A stretch of 64,000 bases of DNA from Mixia osmundae IAM 14324 (Eukaryota; Basidiomycota; Mixiomycetes; Mixiales; Mixiaceae): contig NW_014575558.1 of assembly GCF_000708205.1 (NCBI RefSeq), forward strand, positions 434,001 through 498,000, read 5' to 3'. Within the stretch, counting starts at the first letter, position 1. Each line of letters begins with the position of its first letter. Made by a program: the position numbers and the translations under genes. Shown here in pieces: positions 33,612-43,901 of this stretch. A model generated the notes under the pieces. That model saw only the letters and a list, made by a program, of their open reading frames with translations. It was not told the origin of the DNA and ran no database searches.

Positions 33612-35145
33612 ACGGCCTCAGATCCTTGCCCTGACAACTTCGGTAGTATCGTGTTCATCTCAGCTCGACAGACACACCTTGTCCAGCCCGGTAGGCGCAA
33701 GAATGGCCAGTCATGTCTCGACGCATGAACCAAGGCGATCTGTCACTCCCGGCAGTCCACGCAGCGCCAAACGTATCAAACTGGACGCACGAGATGTCAT
33801 CACATCGTCGGTCCCATCATCAGAAGCGTCGAGCATCAAGACGAGATCGACCTCAGCATCGTCTGTACCCTCTGATAGTGCGCGAGTCAACTATCGCAAC
33901 GGACTCCATCTGGCGCCCATGGTACGATGTGGCACCCTGCCCACACGTCTACTAGCGCTTCACTACGGCGCCAACCTCGTCTGGGGTCCGGAGATCATCG
34001 ACAGGGCGATGATGGGTAGCACGCGCACCGAAGTACCGCTGCCAGAGTCTGCACGAGCACATGGTGGCAAGCTGATCAAGTTTATGAAGAACGGTCGCTC
34101 GGTCTTTGAGACACACTCGATCGAGAAGTCAAGGTTGATCTACCAGATCGGCTCGTCGAATGCTCAGCAGGCTGTCCAAGCCGCACTGCTCGTACAGCAG
34201 GATGTCGCAGGCATTGATCTCAACTGCGGCTGCCCCAAGGTGCGATATATTGTGCGCAGTTACCATGTTTGCGCTTATCAAGTTCATAACAGGATTTCTC
34301 GACCAAAGGTGGCATGGGCGCGGCTTTGCTGTCGACGCCAGACTTGCTATGCTCGGTAAGCTTAGCCATCACGCAATAAGATTTGACGCCAAGTCCGCGT
34401 ACAGATCCTTGAAGCGCTCGTGGAAGCAGTAGATGTTCCGGTATCGTGCAAGATCAGGCTTCTGCCCACACAAGAGGATACCCTTGCGCTTGTCGAGAAG
34501 ATATCCAGGACGGGTATCGCTTGTCTGACAGTCCACTGCCGCACAAAGGACATGCGCGATCGTGAGCACGCCCTTCACGACCGTCTGCGCGATATTGTCG
34601 AGCTCGTCGAAGCAAGGGGGATTCCCGTCATTGCGAATGGAGACTGTTTCGGTGCGCACGATGTCGAGAAGATCAAGAGCATCACCGGTGTCTCTTCGAT
34701 TATGATTGCTCGCGGAGCCGAAGCCAACCCGTCTTGCTTTCGCTCGTCAGGTCTCGCGGAACCCGTGTCTGAGATCATACCGCTGTATCTCAAGATTGCC
34801 CTTGCAGTCGACAATCACTTCAGCAACACAAAGTACTGTCTGCAATGTGGCTCGCTGGCCGACAAACACATGACGCCCGGTGGATCCAAGCCCACCACAT
34901 CCAAACAACTATCTGCGCTCAAACAGTCTATGAGCTCGGCAAAGACGTATGCTGACTTTTGCAAGCTCTTTGATGTAGACGAAGCAGCCGCTCGATTGGA
35001 GACTGTGGAAGACATCCTGCCAGACCTGCTCGAACTCGAGGGGCGCAGGGCTCAGAGCGACGATCGCAAGGGCTTGCAGCAGATCGAGGCAATTCTCGAT
35101 GAAAGCGCGACCGCTGCTTCAAGTGCTGAAGTTGCTGCCGCTTAG
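33586..35145 (+). CDS. SMM1: tRNA-dihydrouridine synthase (Dus2/Smm1)
   Basis: This flavoenzyme reduces uridine 20 of tRNA. NGLHLAPMVRCGTLPTRLLA opens the catalytic barrel. Then come GANLVWGPEIIDRAMMGS, YQIGSSNAQQAVQAALLVQQ, DVAGIDLNCGCPK (catalytic Cys), an intron at about 34239-34302, FSTKGGMGAALLSTPDLL, SCKIRLLPTQEDTLALVEKI, LTVHCRTKDMRDREHA, IPVIANGDC, SSIMIARGAEANPSCF and DNHFSNTKYCLQ, all diagnostic of Dus2. A second intron precedes ILEALVEAV. Two in-frame starts exist. ATG 33703 begins MASHVSTHEPRRS, a cytosolic form. ATG 33586 adds a Ser/Leu/Arg-rich stretch without early acidic residues (MLAASRALIRPQILALTTSV) that looks like a mitochondrial presequence. Confidence 0.9.
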
Positions 35146-35176
35146 ACTGGCTTGCTGTTGTGAACCATGCATGGCT

Positions 35177-35886
35177 TTATAGATCGTCCACGGATGACTT
35201 GACTTGCGCATACTCGACGTCCTATAGCCAGGCGTAAGCCCGGTGCGACACCTGAACGGGCGGTACATACGCCGAGAACCCAGGCAAGCACAGCCTGAGT
35301 TGCGACGGGTGCCGTGCCTCGGTAGAGCCCATCGATACGTTCGCACTGCAGACACAGCCTCGCTAAGGAGCTGATGCTCATGTTGGTGCTCATGCGGTTC
35401 TCTGTAGCTTGCACGCGATCCCTCAAGAAAGCAAGTGTCGTTCTGTGGGGCTCCGCGCCGGTCACGAGGGCCAGATCGGCCAAATGGGCTCTTAGCTCAG
35501 TCAATGATGGCGTGGGATAGAGTCTCGGTTGTGATCGTTGGTAGGCGAGAAGACAAAGACTGAGGTCGAGCGCATAAGCGCCATTCGTGTGTTGAGCCGT
35601 TCAAAACTCACTCGTTGATGGCTTGGGGCTGTATGAAGACGCGAATATCCCGCCGACGCTCAAAGTCGTGTTGGTCTTGCTTCTGCTGTAGCTGACGTAC
35701 GAGTGCATACAAGTCTGCAAGCTGCAGTGACTCATCGAGACCATGGGCGTGCGCGATTTGTTGAGGCTCTTTGGATGGGTGCACTGACGCGGCGTGACGC
35801 TGTCGCTTCTGACTGAGCTCGTCTGGCTCCATGCCATCGTCGGGCTGCTGACGTCGGAGGCCCGATCGCTCATAGAGCGACATCAT
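35177..35886 (-). CDS. Small helical protein of unknown function
   Basis: Exon 1 encodes MMSLYERSGLRRQQPDDGME, a basic KRQRHAAS patch and a coiled-coil-like stretch (LADLYALVRQLQQKQDQHDF), ending at INE. An intron of about 100 nt (GTGAGT donor) leads to LRAHLADLALVTGAEPHRTT and ISSLARLCLQCERIDGLY. A second intron (GTATGT donor after WVLG) leads to YAQVKSSVDDL and the stop at 35177-35179. Ignoring the last intron gives a different, less natural Arg-rich end. Size and helical content would suit a small subunit of a larger complex, but I cannot name a family. It is convergent with the Dus2 gene, with 31 bp between the stops. Confidence 0.6.
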
Positions 35887-36092
35887 GGCTCAGAGCCAGC
35901 CTGGCGTCGAGACGAGTCAAGTCGAAAGAGCGCGCCTCGTTCGAAGTCGACGTGCCGTGGGGGTGCCGAATGACCGGCGAATCCTTGACTCTACAAGCAC
36001 TACAAGTCCACGCTCGAGCCCTCAAGTCACAACGTTGATTCCGACGAAGTCCCACGTACAGCCAAAGATCAATTCTGCGCAATATCGACGAG

Positions 36093-36916
36093 ATGCTCGA
36101 CATCGCCAAGCTCGCCTTGCTCTGTCTTTCGTTTGCACCCCTTGCACTTTCTGTAGCACTGTCTTGGCCCTTGCCACTGGAAGAAGCAACGATGATCTAT
36201 CGTCTTCAATTGCGCTACTACGCAGCCTGCCATCATCAAGTCAATTTTGCGGTGGCAGACGAAGAGCCTGCTCCTTGTACGGCTCACGCTTGCAGTCGTT
36301 GCATACCACGCTGAAGGAGCCATTTCAGCTGCGATCAGCTTCATTCTGGTTCGTATGAAGGGCTCAGCCGATATCATCACGACGTGGGCAAGCAAAAGAG
36401 CTTTCATTGCGTGTCGGAGTCCTCTCTGACTTTGAACGAGTGCAGACCCAGAAGAATGGGGTAGACGTGAGCAGATCGGATGAAGACCTACAGCAGAGAG
36501 AGATCAGACGTATCATCAGACTGACTATCGTTCGCGCTCCTACATCCGGTCCCGAATCGCTCAAACGATGTTGCAAGGTTACATTCCAATACAAGTGTGC
36601 CATCTTGCCTGCATCGACGCTCTTTCTGATCTGTACGTCAGCTTCGAAGCATGGGTCGTCCGACGTGAGCTCGGAATGGAATGGACGACTTTGCGATTGC
36701 TGACAGACTGCAGAGTACACGCTCCCGCGGTATCAGAGCGCTGTTCTGACTTGCTCAGTGAGCAACGAAGGCTGCACGCAAGCTATGCTCGATCCGTTCA
36801 AAGTCGTTCCAGACATGCCAACAGATTGTCCCTTCTTCACCATCGAGCGCAAAGACGTCAGTCCACCTCAATCCCACTTGCCAGTGCTCTGCAAGGGGTC
36901 CTCGTGCAATGCATGA
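36093..36916 (+). CDS. Small secreted protein, family 4 (copy 1)
   Basis: Predicted secreted protein. MLDIAKLALLCLSFAPLALS is a signal peptide, and the first mature block is IYRLQLRYYAACHHQVNFAV. A middle exon carries RLTIVRAPTSGPESLKRCCK, which aligns with FTIEAAPSHGPDALQPCCKI in copy 2. After an intron with a GTGAGC donor (about 36665-36712), the last exon reads QSAVLTCSVSNEGCTQAMLD and ends CKGSSCNA. The intron at 36388-36445 begins GCAAGC (GC-AG, phase 0), exactly where copy 2 has a GT-AG intron after a Trp codon. The join near 36300-36340 (a 34-nt intron) is less certain. The function is unknown. Confidence 0.65.
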
Positions 36917-37083
36917 TCTGTGACTCTGCCAGGCCATACCAGCTGGTCTGCTTTGCAATACTTGCGGATGATACTGCATATCGCCTCAAAGTACGTGCAC
37001 ATCTGCCGCATGATAAGACAAGCATGCATGGAAAGTGATGACGATAGTGAGAGTGAGCCGCCACAGTGGGCTTTTCGTTGCGC

Positions 37084-38392
37084 TCAAGGCACGACGACGA
37101 CATCGCCATTGCTGTCCTGAATTTCTTTGTTAGCCTAGTCGCAGCGAATTTGACGAGAAGCATACTTTGACGACGACGACATCGGTCGGAATCTCTTCTC
37201 CCGTGTCCATGAAGATGACGCTCGTCTGATCGAGCGGATCAGTCTTGACGCCTCTCTTCTCCATGAATGATCTGCACAGTCAGTCAGCCTGTGTCCCAAG
37301 ATCGGTGAGCTGAGCGACTTGCCTCCCAAGAACAATAGGGAAATAGCTATTCTCGATGAGCATGACTTGCTGCTGGATGACTTTTGTGCCTACCTTGACA
37401 GGCCCTGTACCTACGATCAGCTCATGTGCCCAGTCGTTCATCAAAGGACTCACAGCTGCCAAGGTTAGTGATCCCGCTGAAGCCGTAGAAACCCGGCGCA
37501 GCATCTTTGGGAATGAAACCGTGTTGTTGAGCGAATTCGCGGGACATGTAGCAATTGCGATGTCCCGTCTTCATCATCATTCTCACATTCTCTACGGGTC
37601 CGATCGATCCGATGAACGTCCGCACGCCTCTGGAATTGTGAAAGGCCTCAAAGTCGCGCTTGTGCTGGGGAATGGGCTTGCCGTTCTTGTCCTTGTCGCC
37701 CAAGCCAGACTTGATGGCGAACGACTTGACACTGCGCGTCTTGGCGGTGCCGTTGAGAGAGGCTGCACCGTTCAGTGTCTCATTATCGCCCGATCCGTCC
37801 GGGTCCGCTCCCTCTGCGGAGGAAGCGATCAGGTGAATCGAGGTATCCTTGCTGGGCACGGTGTGGGGTGATCCCGAGTAGGAACGAGAAGAGATGGCGG
37901 AGGAGATCGAAGGCGCATAGCCAGAGTAAGCAGACTGGGCGTCGCCATCTGCTGACGAAGTGAGAGGACGGTGGCCGGGCAGGGGTGATCGGGTGGGCTG
38001 GGGTATGGCGTCGCCTGTCAAGAAAAGTGAAACTTCTTCGGGGGCTGTGGGCATGCCCGTTCGGAGCAAGAAGGTCTCATGGTCATCATCTGGAGCCGAA
38101 CATCACCAGTGAGCTCGTGCCAACCTCACGGGACAACGAATGGCTGACCGTCGTCGAGCGTGTAGCGTACGCCGACCCATTCATACTTGACCTCCAAGGC
38201 TTCTGTCTCTGCTCTACCAGCTGGCGGTAGACTGATGGCCTTAGCCTACTTGAGCGCCAGACATAGCCCCGACGGACCAGGAAGTGAGAGCTTCTTGAGG
38301 ATGCGGGCTTTGAGCGAGTGCAGCGATTCGCCGTCTCTCGGCTTGAGCACGAATGCGTTCAGGGCACCAGGCCTGATTGCTAAGAGGACCAT
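37084..38392 (-). CDS. Conserved fungal protein with PB1-like N-terminus and compact C-terminal domain
   Basis: The N-terminal part (MVLLAIRPGALNAFVLKPRD, then LEVKYEWVGVRYTLDD and HETFLLRTG after two introns) has the beta-grasp pattern of a PB1 or ubiquitin-like domain; that assignment is tentative. A Ser/Pro/Gly-rich linker follows. The C-terminal domain reads RDFEAFHNSRGVRTFIGSIG, GHRNCYMSREFAQQHGFIP, PGFYGFSGITNLG, ENSYFPIVLGR and SFMEKRGVKTDPLDQTSVIF, ending DSNGDVVVP. The intron at 37272-37322 begins GCAAGT (GC-AG) and splits the Arg codon of VLGR/SFMEKR. About five introns were read. I do not know the cellular role. Confidence 0.7.
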
Positions 38393-38572
38393 GCTGTTGT
38401 CTGGACGACGACCAGCGGACGGATTAGCTAGCCAGGCTGGCTGGCTGGCTGGCGTGCCCAAAGCGGATAGCGCGCGTCTCCACACTGCGGGGATACTGTC
38501 GTCCGTGGCCTATTAATATTGACGCGTATCGTTCAAGAACTGATCATCGCTCACTTCCATCTTGACGCGAAT

Positions 38573-39109
38573 ATGGCTTCCTCTGGCGGGTCCGTGACGG
38601 AGGAAGAAGACGACGATGGTGCGCAGCTTGACTCCGAGAGTCAGTCAGACTCTCGACTGTATCTCACTGCCAATGACCGGAACTCTGCAGCGCAACATGA
38701 TACTCCCCTGGCGACGAATAGCCAGTCTGCGAGCACTCGAATCAAGACAGAATCGCCCGATGTCCCTTCAGTAAACCCCGTCAGACAGAAGCTCGAGGAA
38801 GAAGATTCGGCGACTGAAGATGAAGCAGAGGAAGAGCCACAACCTGTCAAACTCGAAGAATCGCAGCGCAGTCCGTCGCAGCCAACTGCCCGTAACTCTC
38901 AGCCACTCCTCAGACCCGAAAGCCAGATAGTGAAATCTCTGCTCCCGGGAGGACAGGCGGGACAGTCGCCAACGCAGTTCAGAAAGCGCGAAAGGGCAAA
39001 ACAGGAGCCTGATTGGGACAAGCTCGACGATCCTAACGACACGCCTGCAATCAGACGCCGCAAGACGCTCGAATGCATCCGCTGGAAACGCAACCAATTT
39101 GCTTCCTAG
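38573..39109 (+). CDS. Small acidic, intrinsically disordered protein
   Basis: This is a single exon starting MASSGGSVTEEEDDDGAQLD, preferred over an in-frame upstream ATG at 38519. The protein is rich in Glu, Ser and Gln, with repeated KLEEE/KLEES-like stretches (SUMO-site-like IKTESP). It ends in a short, more ordered and basic segment, DWDKLDDPNDTPAIRRRKTL followed by WKRNQFAS. That conserved-looking C-terminus may be a binding motif for a larger complex. The family is not recognised; a nuclear location is inferred from composition only. Confidence 0.6.
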   Translation: MASSGGSVTEEEDDDGAQLDSESQSDSRLYLTANDRNSAAQHDTPLATNSQSASTRIKTESPDVPSVNPVRQKLEEEDSATEDEAEEEPQPVKLEESQRSPSQPTARNSQPLLRPESQIVKSLLPGGQAGQSPTQFRKRERAKQEPDWDKLDDPNDTPAIRRRKTLECIRWKRNQFAS

Positions 39110-39240
39110 CCTCCGTTTACTCCCGCCACACTCCGAAAAGGATGCTCGCGACCGTAGAAGGAAAGCTCTGACGTGTCAGGCTACCACGTCGCCGGTTGCC
39201 ATCATCTGGGAATCGCCGCCTGTTCTACAACAGCGAGAAA

Positions 39241-39852
39241 ATGAAGTCCTTCGCATTGACGATCACTGCTCTTTGCGCGCTTTCATCGACTGTCGTCAAT
39301 GCAGCAGCGCTCATGAAACGAACCTACCTCGAAAATAGCTCCTGCAAGATGCTTTGTACTGTGCCGAGCTCGCCAAACTTCCTCCTCACCTTCAACGCTC
39401 ACTGGACCTCGGTCAACAACATTGCGCGCTTTACATACATCGATGGTACTGTCGCAAACTCATCTTGTGATCGCATTTTGACCCGGCAACAGGGTTCACT
39501 CCTGCGCCTGGCTCGTGGACGGGCGTGAATGGTCCCCTTCCTGGCGAAGCTGGCGTTTACTACACCAAAGTCAATGGTCAGTTGCCGCTCTACCGGCTTC
39601 AGTCCCGCTCATTTGGCTTACAGTGGGAGACGCAAACGGTCAATGGCAATTCACCTTTAGACTCGTCTACCGTCCTGCACACGACACTCTCCTGTTCGAG
39701 CTTATGTCAGACTCAAAAGTCGGACCGAATATGTGCGTTCTTGCCATGCTCAACTCCGCCTGGCTGACAGCAGCAACAGCGTGACCGATTGCGGTCTCGT
39801 TTGCAACAATATGGATATCAATAAGTACGTCGAGGGCGCAGCAGTGCCCTGA
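39241..39852 (+). CDS. Small secreted protein, single copy
   Basis: The signal peptide MKSFALTITALCALSSTVVN precedes CKMLCTVPSSPNFLLTFNAH and FTYIDG. An intron (51 nt, beginning GTACTG) leads to FTPAPGSWTGVNGPLPGEAG, VYYTKVNGQLPLY and CSSLCQTQN. A second intron (beginning GTCGGA) leads to SNSVTDCGLVCNNMDINKYV and the stop. The six or so Cys could form disulphides. It shows no clear similarity to the four families in this window, although size and exon pattern are alike. It converges on the Tof1 gene (36 bp between stops). Confidence 0.7.
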
Positions 39853-39888
39853 GCTGGACTCAATGCATGCTTATCTTACAACACATGA

Positions 39889-42800
39889 CTACTCGCTGTC
39901 GCTGTCCACTATCTTCTGAGGCTTGCGCCTCATTGCTGGACGCTGTGGTGAAAGCGAGAGAGCGCGAGCAGACGATGGCATGCCATCTTCAGCATCGCTG
40001 CCGCTGCTTCCCACAGATCGCTTGCGACGCTTGCTGAGTTTGCGGATAGCCGGTGAGCTGCTTCTGCGCACGTCCTTTGATCTGACTGTAATCGGCGCAG
40101 ATGGCTCAGGTGAGGACGGATGAGAGAGCGGCAGACTCGATGGCGGCGTCGAGCTGCTCGGATCAGTGTGCTTTGATGCAACGGGCGATTGACTGCTTTC
40201 GCTTCGATCGGTCAGCGCTACAGGCGCAGGCATAGGCTCGGCCGGCGGCTTGACGACTTTGAGCTGCTGTGACATCTGAGATATTGGCTGGACAGATCCA
40301 CCCACGATACCGCCAGCGTCGCGCTTTCGCTTTGCCTCCGCTTCTTTGGCAAAGAAGTCGGCATATTGATCGAGTCCTTCTTCCTCGTCGCTCGAGGCAA
40401 TAAATTGAGTTGATAAGTAAGCTTGGCGTTGCTCGTCTTGCTTCCGGGTGCGCTTGCGTGATGGTACTGGCTCCTCTTCGGACAGCTCAAGTCCGTCTGA
40501 CCCGACACGAGCTCGTTTGGGCCGCTTTTTGGCTTGTTTTCGGACCAGCTCAGCTGCTGATTGGCCAGTGTTGGCATCGAGAGGATTGATGAGAAAGTCA
40601 TCAATCATCCGCAGATCGGCTTCCATCTCCTTTGGCAATCGCCTGGCGGGCACCGTCCAGATGACAAACTTGTTGTGCTCGGGGATGCGAGATTCCCAAG
40701 AAATGAGTCTGAGCAACAACTGGAGTTGAGGATCTTTAGTTGCTGCCTTTTCTGTGTCGGCATCATCATATGGCACGTCATACGCCTGGAACGCCGCGAG
40801 AGCAGCTTCTGAGGGCTTGCTGGCGAGCTCATGACGTCGTTTCAGTTCCGCATCGTCAATATCTTCGGTGAGATCCATCTGCGTCTCTGGCGGCCCGTCG
40901 ATCTCCTCGACAACCTCTTTGCGCGCTCTGAGGACAGTCCGTAATGTCTGCTTGATGTGTCAGACGTGATCGTGCTGCCGCAGACAAAGCTTACATCTTT
41001 GACCCAATCGAGCAGATACTCCTTATAAGCGTCGGCTAGCAGACTGATCGCGATACCCATCTGCTGAGTCTGGGTAAAGCCACGCTTGACGACCAGCTCT
41101 GCGGGCATCTTGAGCGCGCGAGTGGCAACCTCGTCGTCCGAATTGTCTTCATCCTCCTGAGCAAAGCCAGACTGCAAGCGCTTAACATCGCTCTTGCGAT
41201 GGGGAAACAGCGCCTCGACGATAACCAGTGGAGCTTGCTGCGCTGCCTTGAAGAATCCGCGCAGCACAAATTCCACGAATTTGTAGAGATCGTTATATGA
41301 ACGTGTACTTGGTAGGAGCTGTCGGTCGCTATGTATCTCTCCAAAGAGTGTAAGGGTGGAGATCTTCCAGAAGAGCGCAGCATTGTTGGCTTTTACTGCT
41401 TGCCGATGCATGAGGCCGACGATCCGCTTCATCTGCTCGTCGGATCTGAAGGTCTTGTAGCCTCGCAAGTAAGCTACACAGGTGTTCAAGGTCGCTTCCG
41501 TTGCAAAGCGGGCCTCGAATTGGGCAAAGTTGAAGGCATGCTCTGATTTCGATCTCGCGCCAGAATCGGGCCGCGAGTCTTCATCGTGACCGTCATCGGC
41601 AGCTTCACCAGCGGCACGTTTCTTCCTCTGAGCAATCTTCTTGCGTTTGCTGCGCACATACATGTGGGCAGTCGACTTGGAGTAGCGTTCGAGCGTACGC
41701 AGCATGGTGTACGCGAAGTGAATGACAGATTCGAGGTATTGAAGCGTATTGCGCTTGCCATATCGATCTACGACTGTGATAGCAGTCGCTAGAATCTCTT
41801 CCTCGTAATAGATCTTATCTTGCATGACTTGCGCCACATCACGGTGGTCTTCGTTCGACGAGGCGCTCAGCGACTCGAGCAGAAGCAGGATCTGAGTAAA
41901 GAGCTCGACTGCTCCTTGGACCTCGCTGTGTCTCACTGGCTTGTCGTCAAGACCTATCCGCATCCGCTTTGTAACAAGATTGACAGTGTCAATCTCTGTC
42001 ATATCTGCCACAAGATCAAAGTCGTGACCTTGCTCGCTCGAAGGGTCAATGCCGGCTGCTTTCTCGCTGGCGATAAGCAACAAGAAGTATTCGAGAAAGA
42101 AGCGAGACAGGAAGAGGTAACGCAGATGATCTGCCTCGCGCACTTTCGGTCGTTCTGCTCGGATGTCGCCGCCGACGGATTCGAAGAAGTTATTGAAGCA
42201 GGATTCAATGAATTGCTGCGCGATCTGCTGCAGAGCCTTCAGCGCTTCGGGCGTGAGCTCTGTCGGCGTCGTCAGCTCGTCCTGGATTTTGAGAGGCTTT
42301 GCTTTGGTTTTCTTGACACGGTCGATGATCTTTGTAGGCGAGACATTCACAGCAGACTGTTTGTGGAGTGTATAGCTCCGCTCCGTCGTCCGCAGCGTCA
42401 GCGTCGTGCCGAATCTGTTGTGTCGGCTGGAGCCCTTTCGCTGATCGATCCGCTTGCGACTGTCCTCTGCCTCTAATAAGCTTTGCAAGCCTTTCGATGT
42501 TGACTGTTCTCGCCTGTCAGCCATCATAGCTACGCGTGCCTGCCACTTACCTTGTCGACGTCGCCGACGAGATCAGCAGGCTTGCAGCCGCGGAAGATCA
42601 AGTGAAAGATGTCAAGCACGACCAGATTCCACACTCTGAACTCGTTCCCCATGGAAAGGTGAGCGATATTGAGCAGAACTTGAAAGACTTCGTGTCGATT
42701 CATGGACTGTATCAACTCAGATTGTAGAGTCGAGTCTTGCACAGCCTGCGTTGACGTCGCGGCCGACCGCGGCCTATCTTTGATAGCTGCAAGGTTTCTG

Positions 42801-43668
42801 AAGATGTGAAGGACTAGAGTGATGATGTTTGCATCCTTCTCTGTTCGATCCCTGCCCCAAACCACAGCATGAGCACAACGTATATGTCCATGTTTTGTAT
42901 CATTTGCCTTCGAGGTTTGGCGAGTGACGGCACGCAAAGCTTGAGAATAGTTTCGACGGCATTGGCCTTGAGTATGGCCGCCTTGTAGGTCAGCTGTATC
43001 CTCAGCAGGCTTGCAAAGTCGACTCGCGGCGCATCAGGTCCTCCTCTGATGGCAGCTTCCTCAGCAGCCTCTTTCAGCTCCTCTGCGACGTCGATAGGCC
43101 AAGTCATTGCACCAATGAGATCAGCTGCTCATACGAGTCAGTACGCGCATGAGGATGTGCCGAGGCAGACTGACCGCACGCAAGGGCAATCTTGTCGCCG
43201 CGAGGTCCTGTGCCAGCTTGCGACAGTAGGATAGGCAGGAGGTCTTTGGAGAGCACGCCCGTTTCAAAGCATAGTCGCGCGACCGTCCTGTCGTCGTCTT
43301 GGTCGTCCATGCGCCAGAAGCGCTTGAGGTCTTTGAGACATTCTGTGCGACGCAGCTCAGAGTCACACAGAGGTCGCAAGCTCCAGGAGCCTACTAAGAC
43401 ACTCGTCGCCCAGCTTGTACACGCTCACATACTCCCCAGACTCGGTCGTCTCTTCTTCGAAGCCACCCAAAGCTGAACAGATGGACACAATCGCCGGCTT
43501 GAAGAGCTCTCTGCGCGTAAGTGGCTCGCCGTCCTCGCCTTGCACCTGATCATCCTTGCGAGCTTGCCTGTCGTCCTTCTCATCGTCGCCATACTGAGTG
43601 AGCGTCTCCTCTTCCGACAGCGACTCGTATGGCTCCTCATCAATCTCGTCGACGTCGTATCTGCCCAT
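39889..43668 (-). CDS. TOF1: Replication fork protection complex subunit Tof1/Swi1/Timeless
   Basis: Timeless-family proteins hold the replisome and the S-phase checkpoint together. N-terminal exons give VSICSALGGFEEETTESGEY, YKLGDECLSRLL, CLKDLKRFWRMDDQDDDRTV, ISLV...MTWPIDVAEELKEA and NMDIYVVLMLWF. The central exon starts at about 42527 with LLEAEDSRKRIDQRKGSSRH, then NRFGTTLTL, FIESCFNNFFESVGGDIRAE and DHLRYLFLSRFFLEYFL. Further blocks are FEARFATEATLNTCVAYLRG and YNDLYKFVEFVLRGFF. A later exon has KFVIWTVPARRLPKEME, a Lys/Arg nuclear-signal-like stretch, and YADFFAKEAEAKRKRD before a Ser/Pro-rich tail. ATG 43668 (MGRYDVDEIDEEPYES) is the first in the N-terminal exon. Several short introns interrupt it. 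Confidence 0.92.
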
Positions 43669-43901
43669 AGCCAACAGCTGTGGAGCTCAGCGGAACAATG
43701 CTCGCTGTCAAGCGCGTGAACGCGATACGCGACACGCGGCAGCGCGGGCGAACTCAAATTTTTGGCGAAGACGATCGTCGGGCGATCACATGTCTCTGAC
43801 CAGTTTGGGCCATCCGCTGTCCCGGCAGTCTAGCCGTCCAAGTCTTCGTTCCGTTTCATCCTGTTTCCGCTTGTGCTACCCTTGCTCAGCATCAGAACAA
43901 G
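43669..43901. promoter_or_regulatory. Divergent promoter region between Tof1 and subtilase genes
   Basis: This 233-bp stretch separates the ATGs of the two divergent genes and must hold both promoters. I see no motif distinctive enough to name. Confidence 0.5.

Noticed and set aside
38426-38460. GCTG/GGCT microsatellite upstream of the PB1-like gene
   Set aside because: A short simple run of a kind expected by chance and slippage; no function can be supported.
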